A stretch of 64,000 bases of DNA, from assembly GCF_002100115.1 (NCBI RefSeq), contig NZ_ANBM01000001.1, positions 301,936 to 365,935 on the forward strand, written 5' to 3'. Shown one piece after another: positions 17,851-27,195 of this stretch (positions within the stretch are counted from its first letter, which is position 1; each line of letters opens with the position of its first letter). The DNA is from Anaerovibrio sp. JC8 (GTDB lineage: Bacteria > Bacillota > Negativicutes > Selenomonadales > Selenomonadaceae). Below the pieces are notes generated by a model. That model ran no database searches. It saw nothing but the letters and a program-made list of their open reading frames with translations, and was not told the DNA's origin. The position numbers and the translations under genes are program-made.

Positions 17851-19125
17851 TTAATCCAGGCTATCCTTCAAATCATTGTTGGTCATGGCACATACGCAGG
17901 AGTCGGACCAAACATTTTCCGCTGTTTCAATCATATCAATGATTGTATAAATAGGAAGAATTACACCCATGATCCCCAACGGAGCTCCCATGGAAGACAT
18001 CAAGGACAAGGTTAGGAAATAGCAGCCCATTGGAACACCAGCATTACCTACTGCCGCAAACACTGCCACAAATAGCCAGGTTATCATGGTTCCCATGGAC
18101 AGCTCAAAGCCGGCATTCTGCATAACGAACAATGAAGTAACCAAAATGAAGGCTGCACAGCCATTCATATTAATTGTAGTACAAATTGGCAGAACGAAAC
18201 GGGATACTTTCTTGTTCACCTTCAAATTATCCTCTGCTGAAGCCATGGTTACCGGCAGGGTAGCTGCAGAGCTCTTGGTGAACAGGGCAACTGCCAGGGC
18301 CGGGGACATCTTCTTGAAAACTGTAAGCGGATTAAGCCCTCTCAGGAGCAGGAAGATTGGCAAAACGATGAAAAACTGTATTACGTTTCCACCCATAACT
18401 ACAGCCACGTACTTGCCAAGTGAACCTACAATAACACCGGCTTCAATCTGGGCCGCCAGCTGACCGGCAAAGGCCACGATACCGACAGGAAGTACATATA
18501 CAATACCTCTGATAAGGGTAAAGAGCAGCTCCTGAAGTCCGTTGATGACCTTCAGCAGCATCTGGGCATTTTCCGTTTTTGGCATATAGGCCAGGCCAAA
18601 GCCCACACCAAAGGCAATGAGCAAAATAGACAAAACATTGCCTGCCAAAAATGGCTGAAGCAAATTATTCGGGATAACCGAGAGAAAATGGTCGTAGTAC
18701 GACAGCTTGCCCAATTTGTCAGGCACATCCGCAACTCCCGCACCAATTACATCTGCCGGCAGATTTTCCGGTGCAATAAAAATATAAAGAACCAGACCAA
18801 CTGCTGCCGCAGCAATAGTGGTCAGCATGGTATACACCACAGCATGGCCAAAGATGCGGCCAGTCTCCTTCTTGGTACCCAAGGTAGCCAGGGTGGTAAT
18901 AACCGCCAAAGCTATGGTAGGTACAGCCACAAACTGGAACAGGCGGGTAAACACGGTGGCAACGAAATTAAACAAATCGTTAAGAACCGGAATATTGAGC
19001 CATCCCAGAACACCACCCACTACCAGTGCCCCAAACCATAAAACCATCTGCTTCAGCTGAGCCTTCTGGTCAGTTTGCTTGATGGCCTCCTGGGCTTTCT
19101 TCTGCACATCATTTTCGTTTGACAT
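17851..19125 (-). CDS. Dicarboxylate/amino acid:cation symporter (DAACS family)
   Basis: 424 aa with many hydrophobic segments. The DAACS core is visible: FTKSSAATLPVTMASAED (serine-rich hairpin, ~residues 285-300), PICTTINMNGCAAF (NMxG cation site) and GNAGVPMGCYF. It takes up dicarboxylates, glutamate or aspartate with Na+ or H+. The extended charged N terminus (Asn/Gln/Lys-rich, ~25 aa) is unusual but has a good AGGGAAGG site. In a succinate-forming anaerobe a role in dicarboxylate traffic is plausible. Confidence 0.9.
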   Translation of the reverse strand: MSNENDVQKKAQEAIKQTDQKAQLKQMVLWFGALVVGGVLGWLNIPVLNDLFNFVATVFTRLFQFVAVPTIALAVITTLATLGTKKETGRIFGHAVVYTMLTTIAAAAVGLVLYIFIAPENLPADVIGAGVADVPDKLGKLSYYDHFLSVIPNNLLQPFLAGNVLSILLIAFGVGFGLAYMPKTENAQMLLKVINGLQELLFTLIRGIVYVLPVGIVAFAGQLAAQIEAGVIVGSLGKYVAVVMGGNVIQFFIVLPIFLLLRGLNPLTVFKKMSPALAVALFTKSSAATLPVTMASAEDNLKVNKKVSRFVLPICTTINMNGCAAFILVTSLFVMQNAGFELSMGTMITWLFVAVFAAVGNAGVPMGCYFLTLSLMSSMGAPLGIMGVILPIYTIIDMIETAENVWSDSCVCAMTNNDLKDSLD

Positions 19126-19192
19126 ATCCTTCCCTCTCCTTCATAGACATACTTTACCAACTTGAATAGTAGGTAATATCAATATGCTTAGT

Positions 19193-19221
19193 ATGATACT
19201 TAAATTATAACCATTTGTCAA
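19193..19221 (-). promoter_or_regulatory. Promoter of the DAACS symporter
   Basis: TTGACA (19221-19216) and TATCAT (19198-19193) on the minus strand with 17 bases between. Confidence 0.65.
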
Positions 19222-19232
19222 CGGTTTGCCTA

Positions 19233-19742
19233 TTATTCTTTTGGAGAAGTTTCGGATATTTTGTTTAATTTTTTCTGTTTATTCTGTTCCCGTCTCATTT
19301 TAAAAAAATCCTTCATGATACCGCAGCATTTGTCCTCCAAAACCCCGGCAGTAACCTCAGTCTGATGGTTCAGGTTGGCATTGGTAAGCACGTTAAAAAT
19401 AGAGTGAACCGCCCCAGCCTTTATATCTGCCCCGCCGTAAACAACCCGGTCAATGCGGCTGTTGACAATGGCACCGGCACACATAGGACAGGGCTCTATG
19501 GTAACATAAAGGGTTGTACCGCTAAGCCGCCACCTGTCCAGCTTTTTGTTTGCAGCCCTGATAGCCTCAATTTCCGCATGGGCCGTGGCATCCCTGTTGG
19601 TCTCCCGCAGATTATGTCCCACAGAAACAGTAGTGCCGTCCTTGGCCACAAGGACGGCACCTATAGGAACTTCCCCGAGCTCGTAAGCCTTCTGAGCTTC
19701 AGCCAGGGCAAGATTCATATACTTTTCGTCATCTAATATCAT
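19233..19742 (-). CDS. tadA: tRNA-specific adenosine deaminase
   Basis: 169 aa. Converts A34 to inosine in tRNA-Arg(ACG). Zinc deaminase motifs HAE (H55, E57) and PCPMCAG (C85, C88) are present. The ATG directly follows the TAA stop of the 87-aa upstream gene, so the two are translationally coupled. The lysine-rich tail after residue 150 is ordinary for the family. Confidence 0.93.
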   Translation of the reverse strand: MILDDEKYMNLALAEAQKAYELGEVPIGAVLVAKDGTTVSVGHNLRETNRDATAHAEIEAIRAANKKLDRWRLSGTTLYVTIEPCPMCAGAIVNSRIDRVVYGGADIKAGAVHSIFNVLTNANLNHQTEVTAGVLEDKCCGIMKDFFKMRREQNKQKKLNKISETSPKE

Positions 19743-20006
19743 TTACGCCTCAGCTCCTCCTCTAAAGAATCGCAAATCCACGCCATCCTCGTAGAACAGG
19801 GACTGGGTTACCTGCTGGCAATCCAGCACATAAGCCTCTGAAATCGGGGCATCCTCACGCTGCTGTCTCATCTTTTCAGTAAGCATTTTGTGGAACGGGG
19901 ATTTACCATTATTCTGATCATCACGACTATTTTTCCGCAGGAATGGGCTGTTCACATCACAGTCAACGCCTTTTACTCTTGCTACTCTTTCAATTTTCTC
20001 TAACAT
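19743..20006 (-). CDS. Small unknown protein upstream of tadA
   Basis: 87 aa from the ATG at 20006, chosen because GAGGTG lies six bases upstream. Hydrophilic, with no signal peptide, membrane segment or cysteine cluster; many charged residues in the middle (KNSRDDQNNGK). Its stop codon touches the tadA start, which supports it as a real coupled gene. I do not recognise the family. Confidence 0.65.
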   Translation of the reverse strand: MLEKIERVARVKGVDCDVNSPFLRKNSRDDQNNGKSPFHKMLTEKMRQQREDAPISEAYVLDCQQVTQSLFYEDGVDLRFFRGGAEA

Positions 20007-20156
20007 GATGATCACCTCACTTTATTAATTCACTAATACATCAACCATAATCCCCCAAAATTAACTAATTATCTCTTCTTGCCACATATATCGGTACTAT
20101 TTGCCTATAAATTAACACATTTTTCTGAAAAATCCATGTATACTTTTAAAATATAC

Positions 20157-20187
20157 AAAAAAGGTCCACAGAAATCTGCAGACCTTT
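20157..20187 (-). terminator. Terminator of mdh
   Basis: AAGGTCTGCAG/CTGTGGACCTT stem followed by TTTTT on the minus strand, about 35 bases past the mdh stop. Confidence 0.85.
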
Positions 20188-20222
20188 CATGTACATATTA
20201 AATATGATGTTTAGAAGTAAAA

Positions 20223-21176
20223 TTACTTCTTCAGTGCATCGCCCAGGTTGTTCTGAGTGTTGCGAGCTGCCTGTACGGACTCAGCGAAACGCTCTTTCTC
20301 CTTGCCCTCGAGCTTCAGCTCAACAATCTTCTCAATGCCGTTCTCGCCCAGAATTACTGGAACGCCGATGCAGAGGTCATCCTCGCCATACTCACCCTCG
20401 AGGTATACGCAGCAAGGAATGAGCTTCTTGCCATCAGTGATGATGGACTTAACCAGCTCGCCAGCTGCAGCACCTGGAGCATACCAAGCGGAAGTGCCCA
20501 GGAGACCGGTCAGGGTAGCACCGCCAACCTTGGTCTGTGCAATAGCATCCTCAAGCTCAGCCTCGCTGAGGAAGTGAGATACAGGAATACCCTTGTAAGT
20601 TGCGATGGATCCGAGTGGAACCATGGTCTTGTCGCTATGACCACCGATAACCATACCCTCGATGTCGGTAGGAGTTGCAGGATAGCCCTTCTTCTTCAGT
20701 GCGCAGGACAGGAAATAACGGAAGCGGGAGCTGTCGAGCATACCGCCCATGCCGATAACCTTGTTCTTAGGAAGGCCGGAGTTCTTCAGTGCAAGATAAG
20801 TCATTGCATCCATTGGGTTGGAGATAACAATGAAGATTGCATCTGGGGAGTACTTAACAGCCTGCTCAATAACACTGCCTACGATGCCAGCGTTAACGCC
20901 GATGAGGTCCTCACGGCTCATACCTGGCTTACGAGGAATACCGGAAGTAATAACAACAACCTTGGAACCTGCAGTAGCAGAGTAATCGTTAGTAACACCA
21001 GTGATAGTAGTGTTGAAGTTAAGGATCTGAGCGGTCTGCATCATATCCATAGCCTTACCTTCGGAAACACCCTCTTTAATATCGAGAAGTACTACTTCAC
21101 TTGCATAACCAGCACTTGCAATGACATTTGCTGCGGTAGCGCCTACGTTACCTGCACCTACAACTGTAACTTTCAT
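20223..21176 (-). CDS. mdh: Malate dehydrogenase (LDH-like, NAD-dependent)
   Basis: 317 aa. Rossmann start VVGAGNVGATAA (residues 5-16) and LLDIKEG with the NAD-selecting Asp near 32. The specificity loop SGIPRKPGMSRED has Arg at position 82, which marks malate rather than lactate dehydrogenase. The catalytic His is in GGHSDKTMVPL (about residue 175). It reduces oxaloacetate to malate, feeding the fumarase and fumarate reductase at 1097-5810. A single gene with its own promoter, leader hairpin and terminator. Confidence 0.93.
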   Translation of the reverse strand: MKVTVVGAGNVGATAANVIASAGYASEVVLLDIKEGVSEGKAMDMMQTAQILNFNTTITGVTNDYSATAGSKVVVITSGIPRKPGMSREDLIGVNAGIVGSVIEQAVKYSPDAIFIVISNPMDAMTYLALKNSGLPKNKVIGMGGMLDSSRFRYFLSCALKKKGYPATPTDIEGMVIGGHSDKTMVPLGSIATYKGIPVSHFLSEAELEDAIAQTKVGGATLTGLLGTSAWYAPGAAAGELVKSIITDGKKLIPCCVYLEGEYGEDDLCIGVPVILGENGIEKIVELKLEGKEKERFAESVQAARNTQNNLGDALKK

Positions 21177-21205
21177 AATTTTACAATTCCTCCTTTTATT
21201 TACGA

Positions 21206-21229
21206 CAGATTGCGTATGGTCACAATCTG
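21206..21229 (-). promoter_or_regulatory. Inverted repeat in the mdh leader
   Basis: CAGATTG and CAATCTG arms about ten bases apart, between the promoter and the ribosome site of mdh. It could be a leader hairpin or an operator. Confidence 0.45.
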
Positions 21230-21246
21230 AACATTAAACTAATAGT

Positions 21247-21275
21247 ATTATAACAAATACTTATGAAATAATCAA
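21247..21275 (-). promoter_or_regulatory. Promoter of mdh
   Basis: TTGATT (21275-21270) and TATAAT (21252-21247) on the minus strand, 17 bases apart. Confidence 0.7.
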
Positions 21276-21288
21276 TGAAATAAGGGTA

Positions 21289-22137
21289 TTATGGAATTCG
21301 ACGTTTTATTTCTTCCCAAAATTCATATGGAACATTCATATTATTATTTAGGCCGGTGCCAAGTTCGATTCCCCTGCGGTTGGCGCCGTGGAAGTCGGTT
21401 CCCCCGGTGGCCAGCATATTGTATTTCTCAATCATGCGGGCCGCAAAGGCCTCATCCTCCTCGGAATAGTTGGGATAGTAACGCTCCATACCCATCAGGC
21501 CGTAGCTCATCAGCTCCTGCAGGGCCGCTTCCTTTTTCACCCAGGACCAGCCACCCATACCTATTGCCTTGTGATAATGGGCCAGGGAAGTAACTCCCCC
21601 GGCGGCCTTGATAACCGGCAGGGCTTCCTCAGCCGGAATATCCCCGTAGACTCCGGCGACTTTAAGGCCCGGATTGAGCAGCTCATCCCACAGAGTCTGG
21701 ATTTTGCATGGCAGATTCATGGCCACCAAAGTACGCATAATGGCATATCGGTCCAGATGCACCGTCGCGTGCTTCTGCACCATATCCATGGTAAGCTTTA
21801 CACCCTTGCTGCGGATATACTCCACCACCTGATCCATGTTCTTTTCCTTGTTATGGCGGATTTTGGCATAAAGCTCCTTAAAATCAGGATTCTCCTGATC
21901 AAAGCCCAGGCACACGATGTGCAGCTTGTGGTCCTCGTAGGCCACGGTCATTTCCATGCCGTTAATAAAGTTCATGTCCACCTTTTGGGCTTCCTCAGCT
22001 GCCTCCTGATTTCCCGCAATGGATTCATGGTCTGTAAGAGTAACGGCCTCCAGCCCCCGCTCCTTGGCCAGGTGAATAATATCCCGTGGTGTGTAGGTTC
22101 CGTCTGACACGGTGGAATGTACATGTAAATCTATCAT
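21289..22137 (-). CDS. PHP-domain phosphoesterase
   Basis: 282 aa. N-terminal PHP metal motif DLHVHSTVSDGTYTP (residues 3-17) and TDHESIAG (35-42), later HYHKAIG and GGTDFHGANR metal-ligand segments. The relatives best characterised are 3',5'-nucleoside bisphosphate phosphatases (TrpH/YciV type) that act on RNA ends or pAp. It starts seven bases after uvrC and is probably cotranscribed with it. Confidence 0.85.
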   Translation of the reverse strand: MIDLHVHSTVSDGTYTPRDIIHLAKERGLEAVTLTDHESIAGNQEAAEEAQKVDMNFINGMEMTVAYEDHKLHIVCLGFDQENPDFKELYAKIRHNKEKNMDQVVEYIRSKGVKLTMDMVQKHATVHLDRYAIMRTLVAMNLPCKIQTLWDELLNPGLKVAGVYGDIPAEEALPVIKAAGGVTSLAHYHKAIGMGGWSWVKKEAALQELMSYGLMGMERYYPNYSEEDEAFAARMIEKYNMLATGGTDFHGANRRGIELGTGLNNNMNVPYEFWEEIKRRIP

Positions 22138-22144
22138 AAAAATC

Positions 22145-23950
22145 TCAATCCTTTTTTATTTGCTGGAAATAATTATATACTGCTTCGGCCGATGGGGTAT
22201 TCATGCCATCCAGCCCGGCCATTTCCTCCACGGAGGCCAGCTTAATCTTTTCAATGGTGCCAAAATAATCCAAAAGTATTTTGCGACGTTTCGGGCCAAT
22301 GCCCTCCACATTATCCAAGATGGATACCAGATTCCGCTTGTTACGGAGCTTCCGATGATAAGTAATGGCAAACCGATGGGCCTCATCACGGATTCGCTGT
22401 ATCAAATACAGGGCCTGACTGCTGCGGGGCAGAATTACCGGGTCAGATTCCCCTTCCCGATATACTTCCTCAAACCGCTTGGCCAAACCTACCACCGGCA
22501 CCGTCAAATGCCCGGCCCCCCGGATAATCTCGCAGGCAGAGCTAAGCTGCCCCTTACCGCCATCTATGATAATCAAATCCGGCATCTCTGCGTCCGGCTT
22601 CCCATAGCGGCGTTCTGTAACCTCCCGCATGGATTTGAAGTCATCCGGTTTTCCCTCAGCACTTCGTATCTTGAACCGCCGATAATCGGACTTTTTCGGC
22701 ACGCCGTCCTCAAAAACCACCATGGATGCCACAGTTTCAGATCCCTGGGTATGGGAAATATCAAAGCACTCCATACGGGTGGGAGGATTAACCAGCCCAA
22801 GGTATTTTCCCAGCTCCAGCACAGCCCCGACAGTCTGGGCATTGGCCTGCTTAAGACGGGCGCTTTCGTCCGCCAGGGCCTTTTCAGCATTGCCAATGGC
22901 CATTTCAACAATATCCCGCTTGGTACCCCGTTTGGGCACGCTGAGGCTGACCTTATACTTGCTCTGCTCCCCCAGCCATTCCTCCAGCAGCTCCTGCTCG
23001 GGAATTTCCATAGGCAACAGGATTTCTCTTGGAATAAATGTGGCCTGGTTGTAATACTGCTTCAAAAAAGCCAGCAGCAGTGCCTCATCAGTTTCTTCCT
23101 CACTGCCGTCCAGCAGGAAATAATCCCTGCCTACCATTTTACCACTACGGACATAAAAAATCTGCATGCAGACACCCATACCGGACCGGGCCATGCCGAT
23201 GGCATCCTGATCTCCAATGCCCGTAATAATCCGCTGCTTCTCGGTTATTTTCTGAACTGCCATGAGCTGGTCCCGCAATCGGGCCGCCCGTTCAAATTCA
23301 AGGTTATCTGCAGCCTTCAGCATACGCTGTTTGAGATTATACTCCACCTGCTCCGTGCGTCCTTCCAAAAACAGCAGGACTTCATCAATCATCAGCTGAT
23401 ATTCCGGCTGGGAAATCTTCCCGGCACAGGGAGCCAGACACCTCTTAATGTGATGCTCCAGACAAGGCCGGTCTGCATCCATGCGACGGCAGCTCCTCAA
23501 CGGAAACAGCCTTTTCAGCAGACGCAGGCTTTCATGAAGGGCCGTCACATTGGTATAAGGACCAAAATACTTGGCTCCATCCCGGGCCACCCGGCGGGTT
23601 ATATGAACCCGAGGGAATGGCTCATTGGTAGTAACCTTTAAATAAGGATAATTCTTGTCGTCCTTAAGGCTGATGTTGTACTTGGGCCGATGCTTCTTTA
23701 TAAGGTTGCACTCCAAAATCAGTGCCTCAACCTCCGACCCCGTGAGGATGGTTTCAAAATCCTCAATGCGGGCCACCATGGCCTTAACCTTGGTGGAATG
23801 GCTGCTGTTCTGACGAAAATATTGGGTTACGCGGTTTTTAAGGCTGATGGCCTTGCCCACGTAGATAATCTTGCCTTTGGCGTCCTTCATAATGTAGACG
23901 CCGGGAGAATGTGGCAGAAGCACCAACTTTTCCTCTATTATGTTGTTCAT
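22145..23950 (-). CDS. uvrC: Excinuclease ABC subunit C
   Basis: 601 aa. GIY-YIG nuclease at the N terminus (SPGVYIMKDAKGKIIYVGK, residues 15-33), UVR motif near residue 205-225 for UvrB contact (NLEFERAARLRDQL), RNase H-like second nuclease in the middle, and a helix-hairpin-helix end (VEGIGPKRRKILL). It makes both incisions in nucleotide excision repair. It is separated from uvrA by 388 bases of repeat sequence rather than directly joined. Confidence 0.96.
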   Translation of the reverse strand: MNNIIEEKLVLLPHSPGVYIMKDAKGKIIYVGKAISLKNRVTQYFRQNSSHSTKVKAMVARIEDFETILTGSEVEALILECNLIKKHRPKYNISLKDDKNYPYLKVTTNEPFPRVHITRRVARDGAKYFGPYTNVTALHESLRLLKRLFPLRSCRRMDADRPCLEHHIKRCLAPCAGKISQPEYQLMIDEVLLFLEGRTEQVEYNLKQRMLKAADNLEFERAARLRDQLMAVQKITEKQRIITGIGDQDAIGMARSGMGVCMQIFYVRSGKMVGRDYFLLDGSEEETDEALLLAFLKQYYNQATFIPREILLPMEIPEQELLEEWLGEQSKYKVSLSVPKRGTKRDIVEMAIGNAEKALADESARLKQANAQTVGAVLELGKYLGLVNPPTRMECFDISHTQGSETVASMVVFEDGVPKKSDYRRFKIRSAEGKPDDFKSMREVTERRYGKPDAEMPDLIIIDGGKGQLSSACEIIRGAGHLTVPVVGLAKRFEEVYREGESDPVILPRSSQALYLIQRIRDEAHRFAITYHRKLRNKRNLVSILDNVEGIGPKRRKILLDYFGTIEKIKLASVEEMAGLDGMNTPSAEAVYNYFQQIKKD

Positions 23951-23970
23951 TCTGTCACCCCCATAAAATG

Positions 23971-24073
23971 CACCTCATCCGTCAACTTCGTTGACACCGA
24001 CGGAGCACTGCTCCTAGTACCTTTAGGTACTTCCCCTCCCCTACGGGCTAGCTTCGCGTCGCAAGGGGAAGGC
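23971..24073. repeat. REP-like palindromic repeat next to uvrC
   Basis: Starts CACCTCATCCGTCA, with a small hairpin GTCAACTTCGTTGAC, and ends in CTTCCCCT...AGGGGAAGG arms. This layout (CCTCATCCGTCA...TTCCCC...GGGGAAGGC) is, as I recall, a dispersed intergenic repeat in Firmicutes and Negativicutes. No coding potential. Confidence 0.55.
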
Positions 24074-24081
24074 ATAACATT

Positions 24082-24134
24082 AGCGGTCAGTGTGAAGTTG
24101 GCTTCAGCCAATCGGCTACTAACCGTTTTACCGC
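24082..24134. repeat. Small nested hairpin between uvrA and uvrC
   Basis: TTGGCTTCAGCCAA central hairpin enclosed by AGCGGT and ACCGC(A) arms. It is the second of three structures that fill the gap 23951-24338. Confidence 0.45.
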
Positions 24135-24144
24135 ATTATTTTAA

Positions 24145-24326
24145 GGGCAGAGGCGATTGTCTAGAGCAATAGAAGCTGGTGCGTCAAAAAATATTTTTCT
24201 TGCCCTCACTTATTTTAACGGAAAAAATTACTTGTCTGAGCGCAGCGAGTTGTAATTTTTACCGTTATATTATGGCAAGGAAAATTTTTAGCAACAGCTT
24301 CGTGCTATAGGCAACGCCTCTGTCCC
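24145..24326. repeat. Large imperfect palindrome downstream of uvrA (182 bp)
   Basis: GGGCAGAGGCG at the left pairs with CGCCTCTGTCCC at the right. Pairing continues through GAAGCTG/CAGCTTC, TTCTTGCC/GGCAAGGAA and AACGGAAAAAATTAC/GTAATTTTTACCGTT to a loop with GAGCGCAGCGAG near 24239. Each arm is about 85 bases with small gaps. No gene fits. Together with the two preceding repeats it accounts for the whole uvrA-uvrC gap. Confidence 0.7.
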
Positions 24327-24338
24327 ATAATAATATTT

Positions 24339-27164
24339 TTAGTGTTTTTCCTCCAGTAATGGCTTCAGGAACTGGCCAGTATAGGATTTCTTGGTTTTGG
24401 CCACCTTTTCAGGCGTCCCTTCCACCACAATGGTACCGCCCTTGTCGCCACCTTCCGGCCCCAGATCGATAATGTAGTCCGCTGACTTTATTACATCAAG
24501 ATTATGTTCAATAACCACCACGGTGTCCCCGCCATCCACCAGACGCTGGAGAATGGCCAGCAGCTTGTGAATATCTGCTGCATGAAGGCCCGTAGTAGGC
24601 TCATCCAGTATGTACATGGTCTTGCCAGTGGAACGCTTTGACAGCTCCGTGGCCAGCTTCACCCGCTGGGCCTCACCACCGGACAGGGTTGTAGCCGCCT
24701 GTCCCAGCTTCACATAGCCCAGACCTACATCCTGCATAATCTGCAGCTTATTGGCAATACGCGGCACATTCTTGAAGAACTCCACTGCCTCATCCACTAT
24801 CATATCCAGCACATCAGAAATGGACTTGCCCTTATATTTTACTTCCAGGGTTTCCGTATTATAGCGGGCACCCTTGCAGACCTCGCAAGGCACATACACA
24901 TCCGGCAAAAAGTGCATTTCGATTTTTATAATACCGTCACCACGGCAGGACTCACAACGTCCCCCCTTCACATTGAAGCTGAACCGCCCTGGCTTATAGC
25001 CCCGCAACTTGGCCTCAGTGGTCTGGCTGAACAGGGTTCTTATCATGTCAAATACTCCGGTGTAGGTTGCCGGATTGGACCGCGGTGTCCGCCCAATAGG
25101 TGACTGGTCAATATTGATAATCTTGTCGATATTTTTCAGGCCCTTGATTTCCTTAAAGTGGCCTGGCTTGCCCTTGGTGCGGTACAGCTTGGAAGCGATA
25201 CCCTTATAAAGTATTTCATTAATAAGGGTACTCTTTCCGGAGCCGGATACACCAGTAACCACCGTAAATGTGCCCAAAGGCAGCTTTACGGACAGATTCT
25301 TCAGATTATTTTCCTGAGCCCCCACGATTTCCACAAAAAGGCCATTGCCGGGGCGACGCTCCTGAGGCACCGGAATGTACTTTTTACGGCTGAGATACTG
25401 TCCAGTTACGGATTCCTCCACCTTCATGATTTCCTTGGCCGTACCCTGGGCCACCACAGTCCCCCCATGGGTTCCGGCCCCAGGGCCAATATCAATGATA
25501 TGGTCCGCAGCAAACATAGTGTCCTCATCGTGTTCAACAATAAGCAGGGTATTGCCCAAATCCCGCAGATTTTTCAAGGCAGTAAGGAGCCGCTCATTAT
25601 CCCGCTGATGCAGACCGATACTCGGCTCATCCAGAATATACAAAACTCCCACCAAACCGGAGCCAATCTGGGTGGCCAGACGAATACGCTGGGCCTCGCC
25701 TCCGGACAAAGTGCCCGCCGCCCGTGACAGGGTCAGATAATCCAGACCTACAGTGACCAAAAAGCCCAGACGGGCATGGATTTCCTTCAAAATCTGGGCC
25801 GCGATTTTCTGTTCACGCTGATTCAGCTCCAAATTATCAAAGAAGGTGGCACAGTCCCGTACCGTCATTTCCGTCACCTGCTGGATATTCTTCTCCCCCA
25901 CGGTCACGGACAGGGATTCCGGCTTCAGGCGGGCACCGTTACATACAGGACACTTGTGAATAGTCATGTAGTTTTCCAAATCCTCCCGCATGGCATCAGA
26001 CTCCGACTCCCGATAGCGGCGGTCCAGCAGAGGCATAACTCCTTCAAATGGGCCGGTATGAATTTTATAGACACCAAACATATTCTCATAGCCGAAGCTG
26101 TATTTTTTGTCCCCGGTGCCATAGAGCAATTCCTCCTGCAGCTCCGGCTTCATTTCATCCCAAGGAGTGTCCAGGGTTGCCCCATAAGCCTCGCAGACAG
26201 AGCCCATCTGGCACATGGTATAGGATTTCGGATTATTGGTAAGGGGTGCAATCAGCCCATTGGCCAGGCTGAGGCTCGTATCCGGCATTACCAGCTCTAT
26301 ATCAAACTCACTGTGGCTGCCCAAGCCGCTGCAGGCAGGGCAGGCACCAAATGGATTATTGAAGGAAAACATACGTGGAGCTATTTCCGGCAAGCTGATG
26401 CCACAGTCTATGCAGGCAAAGTTCTGGCTGAACATGAGCATGTCCCCGTCCACAATCTGGACATAGGCAACGCCCTCACCCAGCTTCAAGGCCGCTTCCA
26501 TGGATTCCGCCAAACGCTGGCGAATTTCCTCCCGAATAATCAGCCGGTCCACTACCACCTCAATAGTATGCTTCTTGTTTTTCTCCAAGTTAATTTCTTC
26601 GCTGGCATCCATCAGCTCACCATCAATGCGAACCCGGATATAGCCCTCCTTGCGGATATGCTCCAGCAGCTTTTTATGTTCACCCTTTTTGCCGCGAACC
26701 ACCTGGGCAATAATAAGCAGCCTGGTACGTTCCGGCAGCTCCAGCAGCTGGGCCAGCATCTGGTCAATGGACTGCTGGTTAACCGGCTTGCCGCACTTTG
26801 GACAATGGGGCCGTCCCGCCCTGGCAAAAAGCAGACGCATATAGTCATAAATCTCAGTTACAGTACCAACTGTGGAGCGGGGATTGCGGCTGGTGGTTTT
26901 CTGGTCAATGGAAATAGCCGGGGAAAGCCCTTCTATATAATCCACATCCGGCTTGTCCATCTGCCCCAAAAACATGCGGGCATAGGAAGACAGGGACTCC
27001 ACGTAACGACGCTGGCCCTCTGCATACACCGTATCAAAGGCCAGGGAAGATTTCCCTGACCCCGACAGCCCAGTTACAACCACCATCTTATCCCGTGGTA
27101 TATCTACATTGATATTTTTCAGATTATGGACGCGGGCGCCCTTAATCCTGATATATTTTTCCAT
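24339..27164 (-). CDS. uvrA: Excinuclease ABC subunit A
   Basis: 941 aa. Two ABC ATPase halves: Walker [13 protein letters not shown] (~33) and [13 protein letters not shown] (~645), signatures [12 protein letters not shown] and [12 protein letters not shown]. Zinc modules are CPKCGK near 120, CIDCG/CPACS near 255-285 and CESCRGDG...CEVCKGAR near 740-765. It is the damage sensor of nucleotide excision repair. It follows uvrB by 31 bases. Confidence 0.97.
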   Translation of the reverse strand: MEKYIRIKGARVHNLKNINVDIPRDKMVVVTGLSGSGKSSLAFDTVYAEGQRRYVESLSSYARMFLGQMDKPDVDYIEGLSPAISIDQKTTSRNPRSTVGTVTEIYDYMRLLFARAGRPHCPKCGKPVNQQSIDQMLAQLLELPERTRLLIIAQVVRGKKGEHKKLLEHIRKEGYIRVRIDGELMDASEEINLEKNKKHTIEVVVDRLIIREEIRQRLAESMEAALKLGEGVAYVQIVDGDMLMFSQNFACIDCGISLPEIAPRMFSFNNPFGACPACSGLGSHSEFDIELVMPDTSLSLANGLIAPLTNNPKSYTMCQMGSVCEAYGATLDTPWDEMKPELQEELLYGTGDKKYSFGYENMFGVYKIHTGPFEGVMPLLDRRYRESESDAMREDLENYMTIHKCPVCNGARLKPESLSVTVGEKNIQQVTEMTVRDCATFFDNLELNQREQKIAAQILKEIHARLGFLVTVGLDYLTLSRAAGTLSGGEAQRIRLATQIGSGLVGVLYILDEPSIGLHQRDNERLLTALKNLRDLGNTLLIVEHDEDTMFAADHIIDIGPGAGTHGGTVVAQGTAKEIMKVEESVTGQYLSRKKYIPVPQERRPGNGLFVEIVGAQENNLKNLSVKLPLGTFTVVTGVSGSGKSTLINEILYKGIASKLYRTKGKPGHFKEIKGLKNIDKIINIDQSPIGRTPRSNPATYTGVFDMIRTLFSQTTEAKLRGYKPGRFSFNVKGGRCESCRGDGIIKIEMHFLPDVYVPCEVCKGARYNTETLEVKYKGKSISDVLDMIVDEAVEFFKNVPRIANKLQIMQDVGLGYVKLGQAATTLSGGEAQRVKLATELSKRSTGKTMYILDEPTTGLHAADIHKLLAILQRLVDGGDTVVVIEHNLDVIKSADYIIDLGPEGGDKGGTIVVEGTPEKVAKTKKSYTGQFLKPLLEEKH

Positions 27165-27195
27165 TTAATAACCTCTTTTATATATCAAAACAACA

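Noticed and set aside
23951..24338. CRISPR array or remnant insertion sequence in the uvrA-uvrC gap
   Set aside because: The repeats are inverted, not direct and evenly spaced, and no transposase fragment could be read in any frame.
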